Part shown: positions 1 through 8,495 of the stretch, piece by piece
How the letters are laid out: every line of letters starts with the position of its first letter
Position numbering within the stretch: position 1 is the stretch's first letter
Assembly (NCBI GenBank): GCA_963810305.1
Contig: CAWEMY010000002.1
Coordinates: 54,786-118,785, forward strand
DNA: 64,000 bases
Reading direction: 5' to 3'
Source of the DNA: JACDCA01 sp963810305
GTDB taxonomy: Bacteria; Acidobacteriota; Vicinamibacteria; Vicinamibacterales; 2-12-FULL-66-21
Notes under the pieces: generated by a model
Seen by the model: only the letters and a program-made list of their open reading frames with translations
What the model was told of the DNA's origin: nothing
Database searches by the model: none
Translations under genes and position numbers: made by a program

Positions 1-816
1 AACGATGACGCCGGCGCGAACGAGCTCGCCACCGCTCGTGAGCGCATCGTGAGTGGTGCTGTCGCCGGAGCCGGTTGCGATCCGCGCCGCGAGCAGGTCC
101 GCCGATGCCCGTGCGTGCCCCCTCGGGAGGGACGGCGATTCGACCGCGACCACCGGAGTCGGTGGCCCGTTGCTCCTCACGCGATAGACCTCCACGAGCC
201 CGACGCGCCCCTGGCGGACGTCTCCCTCGATCGCCGACCGCAACGACGCGACGTCGCCCGACTGCAGCGCGGCTGCGGAGAGCCGGCGGGCAATTTGTTC
301 GGCATGGCCCAATACGACCGTCTGATGCTCTGCGTAGTAGTCGACGGCAATCGCCTGGCCCGACCGCAGCACTTCCTCGATCGGCGCGGCAAACCAGCGC
401 GCCGTCGTCTGCCGGATCAGTTCTCCGCCGACGATCAGGACGAGCACGGACGGAATGATCGTCAAACCGAGCATCGCCATCACGAGCTTCGCGCGGAACC
501 GCGAGAACGGCAGACCGCGGCGCCGCTCGACGACCAGCTTGATGATGTTGCGCGCCAGCACGAACACGAGCGCGAGCAGCATCGTGATGTCGGCGGCGGA
601 CAACGCCCAGAGCAGCGACTCGGTGAGAAAGTCCGGCGTGAACTGCGTGGACTGGTCGGCGAGATACATCATCGCGACGAGCGCCGCGATGAGCAGGGCG
701 ATCCCGAGAAGGATGAGCCGGGGGTTGTCGCGGAGCGGCCGCCGCTCTCGGAGCGGTTCCGGAGGGGTCTCCGCTGCAGGCAGCGCCGGGCGAGCTACGT
801 CTCTGGCAAGGGCCAT
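1..816 (-). CDS. NtrY-like sensor histidine kinase, N-terminal part (runs off the window)
   Basis: Reading the minus strand from an ATG at 816 gives 272 codons with no stop up to base 1, so only the sensory N-terminus is present. It begins MALARDVARP, has a first membrane helix (LILLGIALLIAALVAMMYLA), a second hydrophobic segment (SAADITMLLALVFVLARNII), then an ERRRGLPFSRFRAKLV linker and a third helix (MLGLTIIPSVLVLIVGG), followed by a presumed extracytoplasmic domain. This order, with the basic 'RRRG..SRFR.KLV' linker, is typical of NtrY-type nitrogen-regulation kinases. The kinase core lies outside the window, so the family call rests on the N-terminus only. A 7-bp tandem repeat lies directly upstream of the start, and no strong ribosome binding site is visible. 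Confidence 0.72.
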   Translation of the reverse strand, partial: MALARDVARPALPAAETPPEPLRERRPLRDNPRLILLGIALLIAALVAMMYLADQSTQFTPDFLTESLLWALSAADITMLLALVFVLARNIIKLVVERRRGLPFSRFRAKLVMAMLGLTIIPSVLVLIVGGELIRQTTARWFAAPIEEVLRSGQAIAVDYYAEHQTVVLGHAEQIARRLSAAALQSGDVASLRSAIEGDVRQGRVGLVEVYRVRSNGPPTPVVAVESPSLPRGHARASADLLAARIATGSGDSTTHDALTSGGELVRAGVIV

Positions 817-820
817 AAGA

Positions 821-853
821 AGCTATCAGCTATCAGCCATCAGCCCATCAGCG
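821..853. repeat. 7-bp tandem repeat tract (AGCTATC type)
   Basis: Four imperfect heptamers (AGCTATC, AGCTATC, AGCCATC, then an 8-base AGCCCATC) lie in the short gap between the NtrY-like start and the 3' end of nrdR. The tract belongs to a dispersed heptamer class seen at about nine sites in the window. No promoter is recognisable here. Confidence 0.75.
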
Positions 854-886
854 CTTTGCGGCCCGCGATCCGCGAACCGCGCCCCG

Positions 887-1345
887 CTACTCTTTCGCAT
901 TCAGCAGATCCTTCAACTCCGTCATGAACTCGCCGATGTCGCGGAAGTGGCGATACACCGACGCAAACCGAACGTAGGCAACCTTGTCGAGAGACCGAAG
1001 CTCGTTCATCACGAATGCCCCGACCTCCTCGGTGCTCATCTCGCGTTCGGGCTTCTCCTGCAGCGCGGACTCGACCCGGTCGGCGACGGCCTCCAGCGAA
1101 GCCACGCTTACGGGACGTTTCTCACACGCCTTGAGAAGGCCGGCGAGAAGCTTCTGCCGCTCGAAGCGCTCGCGGGTGCCGTCCTTCTTCACCACCATGT
1201 AGGGGATCTCGTCGATTCGTTCGTAGCTCGTGAACCGTCGGCCGCAGCCCAGGCATTCCCGCCGGCGGCGGATCACCTCCCCTTCCTTGCTCTCCCGTGA
1301 ATCGACGACCTTGTCGCCGAGGTGTGCGCAATACGGGCACTTCAT
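887..1345 (-). CDS. nrdR: Transcriptional repressor NrdR
   Basis: A 152-residue protein, the usual length for NrdR, the ATP/dATP-sensing repressor that binds NrdR boxes and controls ribonucleotide reductase genes. The N-terminal zinc ribbon is complete: MKCPYC at residues 1-6 and CLGCGRRF at 31-38 give the four cysteines. The ATP-cone follows (VVKKDGTRERF at about 51-61, then LLKACEKRPVS). The reading frame extends upstream, but the ATG at 1345 is chosen because MKCPYC is the family's conserved start. The start overlaps the stop of the upstream flippase-like gene by 4 bp, implying translational coupling. No reductase gene lies in the window. Confidence 0.95.
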   Translation of the reverse strand: MKCPYCAHLGDKVVDSRESKEGEVIRRRRECLGCGRRFTSYERIDEIPYMVVKKDGTRERFERQKLLAGLLKACEKRPVSVASLEAVADRVESALQEKPEREMSTEEVGAFVMNELRSLDKVAYVRFASVYRHFRDIGEFMTELKDLLNAKE

Positions 1346-2349
1346 CGTTTCGCAAGCTCCTGGGCACGCTGCAGCGTCAGCCCTTCGCGCGCCATGAAGA
1401 TGGCGCCGAGGAGCGAAACGGGCAGGAACGAAATGGCGTGCAGGACGATCGCCGCGCCCGACGCGCGGTCGGGTGGCGCGCCGAAAAACGTCTGAACCGC
1501 AACCTGATAGGCCACGTGAAAGCCGCCAATCGCGCCGGGGGTCGGGACCGCGACGCCGACCACCAGCACCGTCATGACGAGGAACGAACCCGGGTACGGG
1601 AACGTAATATGAAAAGCCAGCGACGTCAGCCAGATACCGGCGGCGATCGAGAGCCACAGCGGGAACGACTGCAGCAGGGCAACCAGGAGCCGCGCCGGCT
1701 GCCGCATGACGGCAAGCCCCTGTGCGAAGGATTCGACGAACTGCGCGACGACGCGTGCGATGCGGGCCGGCAGCACGCGTTCGATCCGACCCGCCGCCCG
1801 GCCGAGCCGTTCGGGATGACCGGCCAGGACGAACAGGACGAGGAGCCCGGCAACGGCGGCCGCGGCCGCTACCCCGCCCCAGAACTTGACGTAAGCCAGC
1901 TGCGCGGCATCCCCCTGAAGCACGCCGCTCGACACGGTGAACACAAAGAGGGCGAACAGCAGCAGGACCGTTGCCGTGTCCAGCAGCCGTTCGAGAATGA
2001 TGGTGGCGAAGGTTGCCGCGGGGTTCAGACCCTCCTTTTTTGCGAGAAGGTAGGGTCGAATGACCTCACCGGCACGCGCCGGCAGGAAGAAACTGGCGGC
2101 AAAGCCGATGACGGTCGTCCGGAACGCGTTACCGAAATGGGTCGGGCCGATCGGCGCGAGCAGTGCCTGCCACCGCCAGGCGCGCAAGGCGTAGGTCAGT
2201 CCGGTGATCAGAACCGCCAGGGTGAGCAGCCACGAATCGGCGCGGCGGGTTTCGGCCCACACCTCGGCAAAGTTGGCGTCGCGGAAGAAAAACGCGAGGA
2301 GCCCGACGGTGCACACGAGAATGAGGATTGCGCGGAGCCGGGTTCGCAT
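1342..2349 (-). CDS. Flippase-like integral membrane protein (LPG synthase TM / UPF0104-type)
   Basis: 335 residues with a membrane helix at the N-terminus (RAILILVCTVGLLAFFF) and several more along the chain. The segment TYALRAWRWQALLAP and the later FLPARAGEVIRPYLLAKKEG match the lysylphosphatidylglycerol-synthase transmembrane family, often named flippase-like. Members lacking the soluble catalytic domain are thought to act on lipid-linked substrates in the inner membrane; the substrate cannot be read from sequence. The C-terminus has the conserved GAIGGFHVAYQ and a final hydrophobic stretch. It is cotranscribed with nrdR (4-bp overlap), an association without an obvious functional link. 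No clear ribosome binding site precedes the ATG. Confidence 0.8.
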   Translation of the reverse strand: MRTRLRAILILVCTVGLLAFFFRDANFAEVWAETRRADSWLLTLAVLITGLTYALRAWRWQALLAPIGPTHFGNAFRTTVIGFAASFFLPARAGEVIRPYLLAKKEGLNPAATFATIILERLLDTATVLLLFALFVFTVSSGVLQGDAAQLAYVKFWGGVAAAAAVAGLLVLFVLAGHPERLGRAAGRIERVLPARIARVVAQFVESFAQGLAVMRQPARLLVALLQSFPLWLSIAAGIWLTSLAFHITFPYPGSFLVMTVLVVGVAVPTPGAIGGFHVAYQVAVQTFFGAPPDRASGAAIVLHAISFLPVSLLGAIFMAREGLTLQRAQELAKR

Positions 2350-2401
2350 GAGTATTTGATGAGGTTAGGGATTACAATCGTATATCAGTCCCGCCAAGTC
2401 T

Positions 2402-3547
2402 ATGGGAAAACGTGAGTTATTGCTCGTAGCGGCATTCATCCTGGTCGGGGCCGGGGTGTATCAGGTCACCGCGCCCCCGCGCGACCCGGACCGCCCTCGC
2501 TGGTCGGTCGGCGGCATCGTCGAAAGCATCCGTCGCGAGGTGCGAGGCAACCAGGCACAGGCCACGGCAAAGATCCCCTCCACCATCCCGGCTCCCCCGT
2601 CAGTGCGCGAGCTCCGGATCATGGTCGGAAGTGTGAACGTGACGATCGTCGGAGAAGAACGGGACGACATCCAGGCCGAGCTCGACGTCACATCGAATGC
2701 CTTCGATGAGGCCGAAGCCGAACGGACGGCGAAGGCGACGAGGCTGAAAGTGGACGCGTCCGGTCCGGTGATCACGGTGTCGGTCGACTTCCCACGTGAG
2801 GGGCGGCAACGGGCCGACCTCACGCTGAAGATCCCGGCGAGGCTCGAGCTCCGAATCGAGAAGAACAACGAACTGACCGTGACCAACGCCGCCGCCGTGA
2901 CGGTGACCGGGCGGGGTGACACAACTCTTACGGGAATCCCCGGGCCGGTCCACGCCACCCAGCGCGGTAGCGCCATTACGCTCACCGACATCGGTTCGCT
3001 GAAGCTCACCACGATGAGCGGCGCGGAAGCGAAGCTGTCAGAGGTCAAGGGGGATGTGACGCTGTCGCTTCAGGGGGGCGAACTGCACGCCGAAGCGCTC
3101 GCCGGAAGCCTCGAAATCGAATCGCGCAACTGCGACATCACGCTCGAGAAACTCGAGAAGGTTCGGCAGACCAGGATCAACGCGGTCAATGGCGAGATCG
3201 TGGTTCGTGACGTCCAGACCGAGTTGCGGATCGATGGCCGCGAGGCCGACATCCGCGTCGAGCAGACGGCGCCCGCTCCGCTGTCGATTTACAACGACGG
3301 CAATGAGACCGTGGATCTGGAGCTGCCAGCCGGGGGCCTCAAGATTGACGCCCGCACAATCGACGGCAGGCTGACAGTCGACGAGGCTCTCACCAAACGC
3401 GGCGTCAAAGTCGAGACGAGCGGCAGCGAGGGCGGCGAGAGCGGAAGCACCCGCGAGGAGCAGCACGTCGAGGCCGTCGTCGCCGGTGGCGGTCCGCTCA
3501 TCACCATCCGCGCCCAACGGGGCGATATCTCCCTGCGATCAAAATAA
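2402..3547 (+). CDS. DUF4097-type secreted or membrane-anchored beta-repeat protein
   Basis: 381 residues starting with a single hydrophobic anchor (LLLVAAFILVGAGVYQVTA). From about residue 65 the chain is a series of short beta-type units such as SVNVTIVGEE, NELTVTNAAAVTVTGRGD, SAITLTDIGSLKLTT and GDVTLSLQGGELHAEALAG, matching the right-handed beta-fold DUF4097/DUF2807 class. Function is unknown; such proteins often sit near sigma/anti-sigma systems, and a second one is at 57694-58605. It is divergent from the flippase-like gene with about 50 bp between the starts. The C-terminus carries a Glu/Gly/Ser-rich segment and ends in an ITIRAQRGDISLRSK strand. Confidence 0.75.
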   Translation: MGKRELLLVAAFILVGAGVYQVTAPPRDPDRPRWSVGGIVESIRREVRGNQAQATAKIPSTIPAPPSVRELRIMVGSVNVTIVGEERDDIQAELDVTSNAFDEAEAERTAKATRLKVDASGPVITVSVDFPREGRQRADLTLKIPARLELRIEKNNELTVTNAAAVTVTGRGDTTLTGIPGPVHATQRGSAITLTDIGSLKLTTMSGAEAKLSEVKGDVTLSLQGGELHAEALAGSLEIESRNCDITLEKLEKVRQTRINAVNGEIVVRDVQTELRIDGREADIRVEQTAPAPLSIYNDGNETVDLELPAGGLKIDARTIDGRLTVDEALTKRGVKVETSGSEGGESGSTREEQHVEAVVAGGGPLITIRAQRGDISLRSK

Positions 3548-3632
3548 CTATGAACGGTGAACGGTGAACGGTGAACTGAACTCCGAGTCCTCCACGTTCA
3601 TCGTTCATAGTTCGTAGTCCTTAGTTTCAGTT
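3548..3632. repeat. Heptamer tandem repeat forming an inverted repeat
   Basis: Tandem GAACGGT units (3549-3575) are followed about 30 bp later by the near-complementary run GTTCATCGTTCATAGTTCGTAG, so the transcript could fold into a long imperfect hairpin downstream of the DUF4097 gene and upstream of purC. It is part of the same heptamer class as the tracts at 7084, 18416, 47710, 53535 and 62639. Confidence 0.75.
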
Positions 3633-3683
3633 GACGCGCCTCGCGCCGGCCTGTAATCTTCACGCTTTCTCGGCGAGGCACCC

Positions 3684-4637
3684 GTGCTCTCTACTTCCGC
3701 ACCAGTCCTTGAAACTTCTCTCGATGGCCTGACCGTTCACCGGCGCGGCAAGGTCCGCGACGTCTACGACATCACCCTCGATTCCGGCGAGCCGGCGCTG
3801 CTGATGGTGGCGACCGACCGGATCTCCGCGTTCGACTACGTGCTGGGGTCCGCGATCCCCGACAAAGGCAAGGTGCTGACGCAGCTGTCTGCGTTCTGGT
3901 TCGAGCGCCTGGGCGATCTCGTTCCGCACCACCTGATCTCGATGAACGTCGACGAATTTCCGGCAGCGGCGCGCCCGCACGCCGATGTCCTGCGCGGCCG
4001 CACCATGCTCGCGCGCCGTACCGAACCGATCCCGATTGAATGCGTCGCGCGCGGCTATCTCTCCGGCTCCGGGTGGAAGGAGTACCGTGAGACAGGCCGC
4101 GTCTGCGGCATCACGCTGCCGGCAGGCCTGCAGGAATCCGACCGGCTGCCGGAACCGATCTTCACGCCGGCGACCAAGGCGGATACCGGTCACGACATCA
4201 ACATCAGCGAAGCGGAAGCGGGCGAAATCGTCGGTCACGCGCTCGTCCGGCGTCTGAAGGAGCTGACGCTCGAGATCTACCGGCGTGGCTGCGAGCATGC
4301 CGAGTCGAAAGGCATCATCATCGCGGACACGAAGTTCGAGTTTGGCCTGGCCCGCCGTAGCTCCGAAGGAGCGGAGGCTGGCTTGGCGGCCGATCAGGAA
4401 ATCATCCTCATCGACGAGGTGCTCACTCCTGACTCTTCGCGTTTCTGGCCGCAGGCATCGTACGCGCCGGGCCACGGCGTCCCGAGCTTCGACAAGCAGT
4501 TCGTTCGCGACTATCTCGAAGACATCCGTTGGAACAAGCAGCCGCCGGTACCGACGCTGCCCGACGAGGTGATCCGGAAGACGCGCGAGAAGTACGTCGA
4601 GGCCTTCCGGTTGCTCTCCAGCCGCGAGCTGCAATAG
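3684..4637 (+). CDS. purC: Phosphoribosylaminoimidazole-succinocarboxamide synthase
   Basis: 317 residues, matching the longer (about 300-residue) bacterial/fungal form of SAICAR synthase, which joins aspartate to CAIR with ATP in purine synthesis. Visible motifs are HRRGKVRDVYDI near the N-terminus, ATDRISAFDYVLG, PIPIECVARGYLSGSGWKEY in the centre, and the acidic LIDEVLTPDSSRFWP followed by PSFDKQFVRDYLE in the C-terminal half. Translation is taken from a GTG at 3684, giving the expected N-terminus. Only 4 bp separate it from the following Fis-type gene, so the two probably share a transcript. Confidence 0.95.
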   Translation: MLSTSAPVLETSLDGLTVHRRGKVRDVYDITLDSGEPALLMVATDRISAFDYVLGSAIPDKGKVLTQLSAFWFERLGDLVPHHLISMNVDEFPAAARPHADVLRGRTMLARRTEPIPIECVARGYLSGSGWKEYRETGRVCGITLPAGLQESDRLPEPIFTPATKADTGHDINISEAEAGEIVGHALVRRLKELTLEIYRRGCEHAESKGIIIADTKFEFGLARRSSEGAEAGLAADQEIILIDEVLTPDSSRFWPQASYAPGHGVPSFDKQFVRDYLEDIRWNKQPPVPTLPDEVIRKTREKYVEAFRLLSSRELQ

Positions 4638-4641
4638 CGCC

Positions 4642-4851
4642 GTGCGAGACCAGCTCGAGAAGCTCGTCCACGAGATGCTCGAAAAGGGGATCCTCTACGA
4701 CGACGCCCGCCGCGAGTTCGAGAAGATGTTCATTTCGCGCGCCCTCCAGCGCTCGAAGGGGAACGTGGGGGACGCCGCCGAGATGCTCGGGCTGCACCGC
4801 AATACCGTCGCGCGCAAGATGGCCGAGTACCGGATCAGGCGCTCCTCGTAG
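4642..4851 (+). CDS. Small Fis-type helix-turn-helix DNA-binding protein
   Basis: 69 residues from a GTG start. The C-terminal half (ALQRSKGNVGDAAEMLGLHR followed by NTVARKMAEYRI) is the helix-turn-helix of the Fis family, as also found at the end of NtrC-type activators. Here it stands alone behind a short amphipathic helix (LEKLVHEMLEKGILYDDARRE), so it probably dimerises and acts as a small nucleoid or regulatory factor. It follows purC by 4 bp. Its TAG stop codon is formed by the first bases of a 28-bp palindromic REP-A element, so the C-terminus ends exactly where the repeat begins. Confidence 0.85.
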   Translation: MRDQLEKLVHEMLEKGILYDDARREFEKMFISRALQRSKGNVGDAAEMLGLHRNTVARKMAEYRIRRSS

Positions 4852-4875
4852 GGACGGTTCGCGAACCGCCCCTAC
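4848..4875. repeat. REP-A palindrome overlapping a stop codon
   Basis: A 28-bp near-perfect inverted repeat (GTAGGGACGGTTCG / CGAACCGCCCCTAC). Its second to fourth bases are the TAG stop of the Fis-type gene. Other copies are at 21829, 21861, 31081, 37064 and 47178. No T-run follows, so it is not a standard terminator. Confidence 0.9.
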
Positions 4876-4901
4876 CGTTAGCAGTCACAGCCCTCGACTG
4901 C

Positions 4902-4930
4902 TTGACAATCCTTTCGCCCCTCGATAGATT
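4902..4930 (+). promoter_or_regulatory. Sigma70-type promoter of groES-groL
   Basis: TTGACA at 4902-4907 is a perfect -35 box. After a 17-bp spacer, TAGATT at 4925-4930 matches the -10 consensus at four of six positions. The CIRCE operator starts at the last base of the -10 box, which suits repression by blocking polymerase. Confidence 0.8.
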
Positions 4931-4956
4931 TAGCAGTCGGGCCTGCGGAGTGCTAC
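4930..4956 (+). promoter_or_regulatory. CIRCE operator (HrcA binding site)
   Basis: TTAGCAGTC, nine bases, then GAGTGCTAC. This is the classical CIRCE inverted repeat (TTAGCACTC-N9-GAGTGCTAA) with one mismatch in each arm. It lies immediately downstream of the -10 box and about 95 bp before groES, so the chaperonin operon is inferred to be under HrcA heat-shock repression. No hrcA gene is in the window. Confidence 0.88.
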
Positions 4957-5050
4957 CGCTTAGGGGCCCAGCCGGGTTTTTCCTAGGCTTTTTGGCCACA
5001 AACGGTGGCCCCACAACAGAACAATTGTTTTACCGGGAGTAACGCGAAAC

Positions 5051-5362
5051 ATGGCAGCCACGAAGACAGCAGTCGGGATCCGTCCCCTGCACGACCGGGT
5101 AATCGTGCAGCGGATCGAGGAAGGCGAACAGAAGGTCGGCGGGATCATCATCCCGGATTCGGCCAAGGAAAAGCCCCAGCAGGGCAAGGTCATTGCCGTC
5201 GGCAAGGGCAAGGTCGAGAAGGATGGCAAGGTCACGCCGCTCGACGTCAAGGAAGGGGACACGGTCCTCTTCGGCAAGTACTCCGGCCAGGAAATCAAGC
5301 TCGAAGGCGAAGAGTACCTGATCATGCGCGAGGAAGAAATCCTCGGCGTCATCACGAAATAG
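5051..5362 (+). CDS. groES: Co-chaperonin GroES
   Basis: 103 residues, slightly longer than usual because of a short MAATKTAVG extension. The core IRPLHDRVIVQRIEE, the mobile-loop region EQKVGGIIIPDSAKEKPQQG and the C-terminal EEYLIMREEEILGVI are all present. GroES caps the GroEL ring to enclose folding substrates in the cytoplasm. It is the first gene of the CIRCE-controlled operon and is followed by groL after 85 bp that hold two hairpins. Confidence 0.97.
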   Translation: MAATKTAVGIRPLHDRVIVQRIEEGEQKVGGIIIPDSAKEKPQQGKVIAVGKGKVEKDGKVTPLDVKEGDTVLFGKYSGQEIKLEGEEYLIMREEEILGVITK

Positions 5363-5370
5363 CAGAAGTC

Positions 5371-5423
5371 GGGCCGGCTGAAGCCGGCCCCTACCGACGT
5401 GTAGAGGCCGACTTCAGTCGGCC
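5371..5423. repeat. Pair of related hairpins (REP-C) in the groES-groL gap
   Basis: GGGCCGGCT-GA-AGCCGGCCC (5371-5390) and GGCCGACTTCAGTCGGCC (5406-5423) are two near-perfect palindromes of the same design, separated by CCTACCGACGTGTAGA. No T-run follows either. They may set the groES to groL ratio by stabilising or processing the mRNA, but may equally be a copy of a dispersed element. Confidence 0.7.
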
Positions 5424-5447
5424 AGCAACAACGGAGACATCAAGAAA

Positions 5448-7079
5448 ATGGCAAAGCAGATTATTTACGGCGAGGAGTCGCGCCAGGCAATCCTGCGCGG
5501 CGTGAACCAGCTCGCCAACGCCGTCAAGGTGACGCTCGGCCCCAAGGGGCGCAACGTCGTCCTCGACAAGAAGTTCGGCTCCCCCACCATCACCAAGGAT
5601 GGCGTCACTGTCGCGAAGGAAATCGACCTGAAGGACCCGCTCGAGAACATGGGCGCCCAGATGGTCCGCGAAGTGGCGAGCAAGACGTCCGACATCGCCG
5701 GCGACGGCACGACGACCGCGACCGTGCTCGCGCAGGCGATCTTCCGCGAAGGCGCCAAGAACGTGGTGGCCGGCGCGAACCCCATGGAGCTGAAGCGCGG
5801 CATCGAGAAAGCCGTGGAAGCTCATCGTCGCCGAGCTGAAGAAGGCGTCCAAGCCGGTCAGCGGGCAGGCGATCGCGCAGGTCGGCACGATCTCGGCGAA
5901 CGCCGACGAGACCATCGGCAAGATCATCGCGGAAGCCATGGAGAAGGTCGGCAAGGACGGCGTGATCACCGTTGAAGAAGCCAAGTCGATGGAGACCTCG
6001 CTCGAAGTCGTCGAGGGTATGCAGTTCGACCGCGGCTATCTCTCGCCGTATTTCGTGACCGACCCCGAGCGGATGGAAGTCGTTCTCGAGAACCCGGTCA
6101 TCCTGATCCACGAGAAGAAGATCAGCTCGATGAAGGACCTCCTGCCGCTGCTCGAGCAGGTGGCCCGCGCCGGCCGTCCACTGCTCATCATCGCGGAAGA
6201 CGTCGATGGTGAAGCACTCGCGACGCTGGTCGTGAACAAGCTGCGCGGCACGCTGCAGGCTGCGGCCGTGAAGGCCCCGGGCTTCGGCGATCGACGCAAG
6301 GCCATGCTCGAGGACATCGCTATCCTCACCGGCGGCCGCGCGTTGACCGAGGATCTGGGCATCAAGCTCGAGAACATCAAGCTCGAGGACCTCGGCAAGG
6401 TGAAGAAGGTCACGGTCGACAAGGACAACACCACGCTGGTCGAGGGTGGCGGTTCGCAGAGCGCGATCGAGGGACGCGTGAAGCAGATCCGGACCCAGGT
6501 CGAGGAGACCACGTCTGACTACGACCGCGAGAAGCTCCAGGAGCGCCTGGCCAAGCTCGTCGGCGGCGTCGCCATCATCAAGGTCGGTGCGGCCACCGAG
6601 ACCGAGATGAAAGAGAAGAAGGCTCGTGTCGAAGACGCGATGCACGCGACCAAAGCGGCGGTCGAGGAGGGCATCGTCCCTGGCGGCGGCGTCGCTCTCA
6701 TCCGCGCCGGCAAGGCGCTGGACTCGCTGACGCTCGAGGGGGACCAGGCCGTGGGCGTCGCGCTCATCCGCAAGGCCATCGAGGAGCCGCTCCGCTGGAT
6801 CGCAAACAACGCGGGCCAGGAAGGCTCGATCGTCATCCAGAAGGTGAAGGACGCCAAGGGCGACGACGGCTACAACGCGGCCTCGGACAAGTACGAGAAC
6901 CTGGTCACCGCGGGCGTCATCGATCCTGTGAAGGTCGTGCGCACGGCGCTCCAGAACGCCTCGTCCATCGCGTCGCTCCTGCTCACCACCGAGGCGCTCG
7001 TCAGCGAGATCCCGGAGGAGAAGAAGGAAGCGGCTGGCGGTGGCATGCCGGCGGCGGCGGCATGGGCGGGATGTACTAA
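5448..7079 (+). CDS. groL: Chaperonin GroEL (two single-base frame breaks in this sequence)
   Basis: The N-terminal part (MAKQIIYGEESRQAILRGV, LGPKGRNVV, ATP-site GDGTTTATVLA) reads correctly to about 5820. There the frame shifts by one base, and the expected continuation (IVAELKKASKPVSGQAIAQV) is found in another frame, which then runs through MEKVGKDGVITVEE, GYLSPYFVTD and PGGGVALIRA. A second one-base loss in the GC repeat near 7050 hides the normal Gly-Gly-Met tail. In the corrected frame the gene ends ATG TAC TAA at 7071-7079. GroEL is essential and both sides are perfectly conserved, so these are most likely sequence errors. Unless a second groL copy exists elsewhere, the protein should be functional. 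Confidence 0.92.
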
Positions 7080-7083
7080 GTCA

Positions 7084-7134
7084 GAACGATGAACGAAGAA
7101 CTATGAACCCTTCATAGTTCATAGTTCATAGTTA
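7084..7134. repeat. Heptamer repeat with inverted arms after groL
   Basis: GAACGATGAACGAAGAACTATGAACCC is followed at once by TTCATAGTTCATAGTTCATAGTTA, three tandem 7-mers (TTCATAG) complementary to the left arm. It lies between the groL stop and the terminator. Confidence 0.8.
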
Positions 7135-7136
7135 CT

Positions 7137-7171
7137 GGGCCGGCTGGGAGCGATCCCGGCCGGCCCTTTTT
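7137..7171 (+). terminator. Rho-independent terminator of groES-groL
   Basis: GGGCCGGC (7137-7144) pairs with GCCGGCCC (7159-7166), with an extra inner GGGA/TCCC pairing, followed directly by TTTTT. It may also serve the converging aminotransferase operon, whose stop is at 7173. Confidence 0.9.
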
Positions 7172-7172
7172 G

Positions 7173-8486
7173 CTAGGCGCGGGCCAGCCGGCTCGTGACG
7201 TCGAGCACGGCGTCGATGTTGTCAGGATTGACGTAGAGGTGCGCAGACAGGCGCACGCCCCTGTCATCCCCCTGGGCCCGCACCCGCACGCGGCGCTCCC
7301 AGAGCGCATCCTGAAGCGCCTTCGCCTTCACGCCATCCACGCGGAACGTGGTGATCGCGGCGGTGAAGCGCGGGTCGGCCGGTGACGCGACGCGAGCTTT
7401 CGGAATCTTCGCCAGGCCCTCACGCAGGCGCTTCGTCAGCATTGCGTCCCATCGCGCGATCCGCGCCATGCCGATCCCATCGATGAACCGGAGTGCGGCC
7501 ATCAGGCCCTCGGTCACCGGCACGCTCCCGGTCCCGAACTGCATGAAGCGGAACGCGCCGTCGTCGTGGTTGTCCCACTGGTAGCTCGCCAATGTCGTCC
7601 AGAAGCGGTCCTGGACGTCCTTGCGCAGATACATGAACCCGGTGCCCTTCGGCGCCATCATCCACTTGTGGGGGCTGCCAACGTAGGCATCGCACCCCAG
7701 TGCGCGCACGTCGACCTGGATCTGCCCCACGGCTTGCGCCCCGTCGACAATGGCGAGGGCCCCACGCTCGCGCGCCAGTGCACAGAGCTCACGTGCCGGC
7801 AGAAGCGCGCCCAGGCCCGACGTGATGTGACTGAACATCACAACTTTCGTGCGCGGCGTCATCGCCCCGGCAAACAGGCGGACGACCGCTTCGGGTGACT
7901 CAGCGAGCGCTGGTTCAAGCGGCAGTTCCTTCACGACGATGCCACGGCGTTTGGCGAGCAGTCGCCACGGAGAAATCCCGCCGCCGTGTTCCTGGTCGGT
8001 GCTGACGACCTCGTCACCCGCCGCCAGGTCCAGTCCGTTGGCGAGGAAATTCATCCCCATGGTGGCGTTCTGCGTCAGGGCGATCTCTGGCACGGTTGCA
8101 TTGATGAATCGTCCGGCCGCAGCACGAACGGTATCGAGCCGCTGATAGCCGGTCAGCGGCTCGCCGTCCGGCTGCTCATACGGCCACGCCGCGAGTTCCG
8201 TCTCCAGGCGCCGGATGCCTTGCGTCAGCGCCTCCACGACCTGGCGGGGAGAGGCTCCGAGCGTCCCCGTATTGCAATAGGCAACCCCCGCGGGGATCAG
8301 GAATTGACCCCGCGCCTCCGCAAAGACGGAGGCGTCATCCGCTTGTGCATCGGGATTGAACCCGCTTTCGCCATAGCTGCGGGCAAACGGCGAGACGCGC
8401 GAGAGCGCCTCCACCGCCGGGCCCACCCCAATGAGCAGGCCGGGCGCGGCCAGGTTGGAAATGAAGCGTCGTCTAGAGTGCGCCAT
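7173..8486 (-). CDS. Tat-exported class V aminotransferase (isopenicillin N epimerase-like)
   Basis: 437 residues. The N-terminus MAHSRRRFISNLAAPGLL has a twin-arginine motif (SRRRFIS), so the folded PLP enzyme is predicted to be exported by Tat. The fold-type I core follows: Asp248 in IVDGAQAVGQ contacts the pyridine nitrogen and Lys274 in SPHKWMMAPKG is the Schiff-base lysine. This resembles isopenicillin N epimerase or cysteine desulfurase-like proteins of unknown substrate. It is the last gene of a five-gene minus-strand run, 9 bp after the GNAT gene. TatA is encoded at 21680 in this window. The reaction cannot be stated more precisely from sequence. Confidence 0.85.
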   Translation of the reverse strand: MAHSRRRFISNLAAPGLLIGVGPAVEALSRVSPFARSYGESGFNPDAQADDASVFAEARGQFLIPAGVAYCNTGTLGASPRQVVEALTQGIRRLETELAAWPYEQPDGEPLTGYQRLDTVRAAAGRFINATVPEIALTQNATMGMNFLANGLDLAAGDEVVSTDQEHGGGISPWRLLAKRRGIVVKELPLEPALAESPEAVVRLFAGAMTPRTKVVMFSHITSGLGALLPARELCALARERGALAIVDGAQAVGQIQVDVRALGCDAYVGSPHKWMMAPKGTGFMYLRKDVQDRFWTTLASYQWDNHDDGAFRFMQFGTGSVPVTEGLMAALRFIDGIGMARIARWDAMLTKRLREGLAKIPKARVASPADPRFTAAITTFRVDGVKAKALQDALWERRVRVRAQGDDRGVRLSAHLYVNPDNIDAVLDVTSRLARA

Positions 8487-8495
8487 GCTTTTCCT

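Noticed and set aside
1297..2415. 372-residue plus-strand open frame
   Set aside because: Antisense to the flippase-like gene; highly charged low-complexity text without motifs.
4848..4875. Rho-independent terminator
   Set aside because: The palindrome is stable but no T-run follows, and copies lie across stop codons in several contexts; it fits a dispersed REP-like element better.
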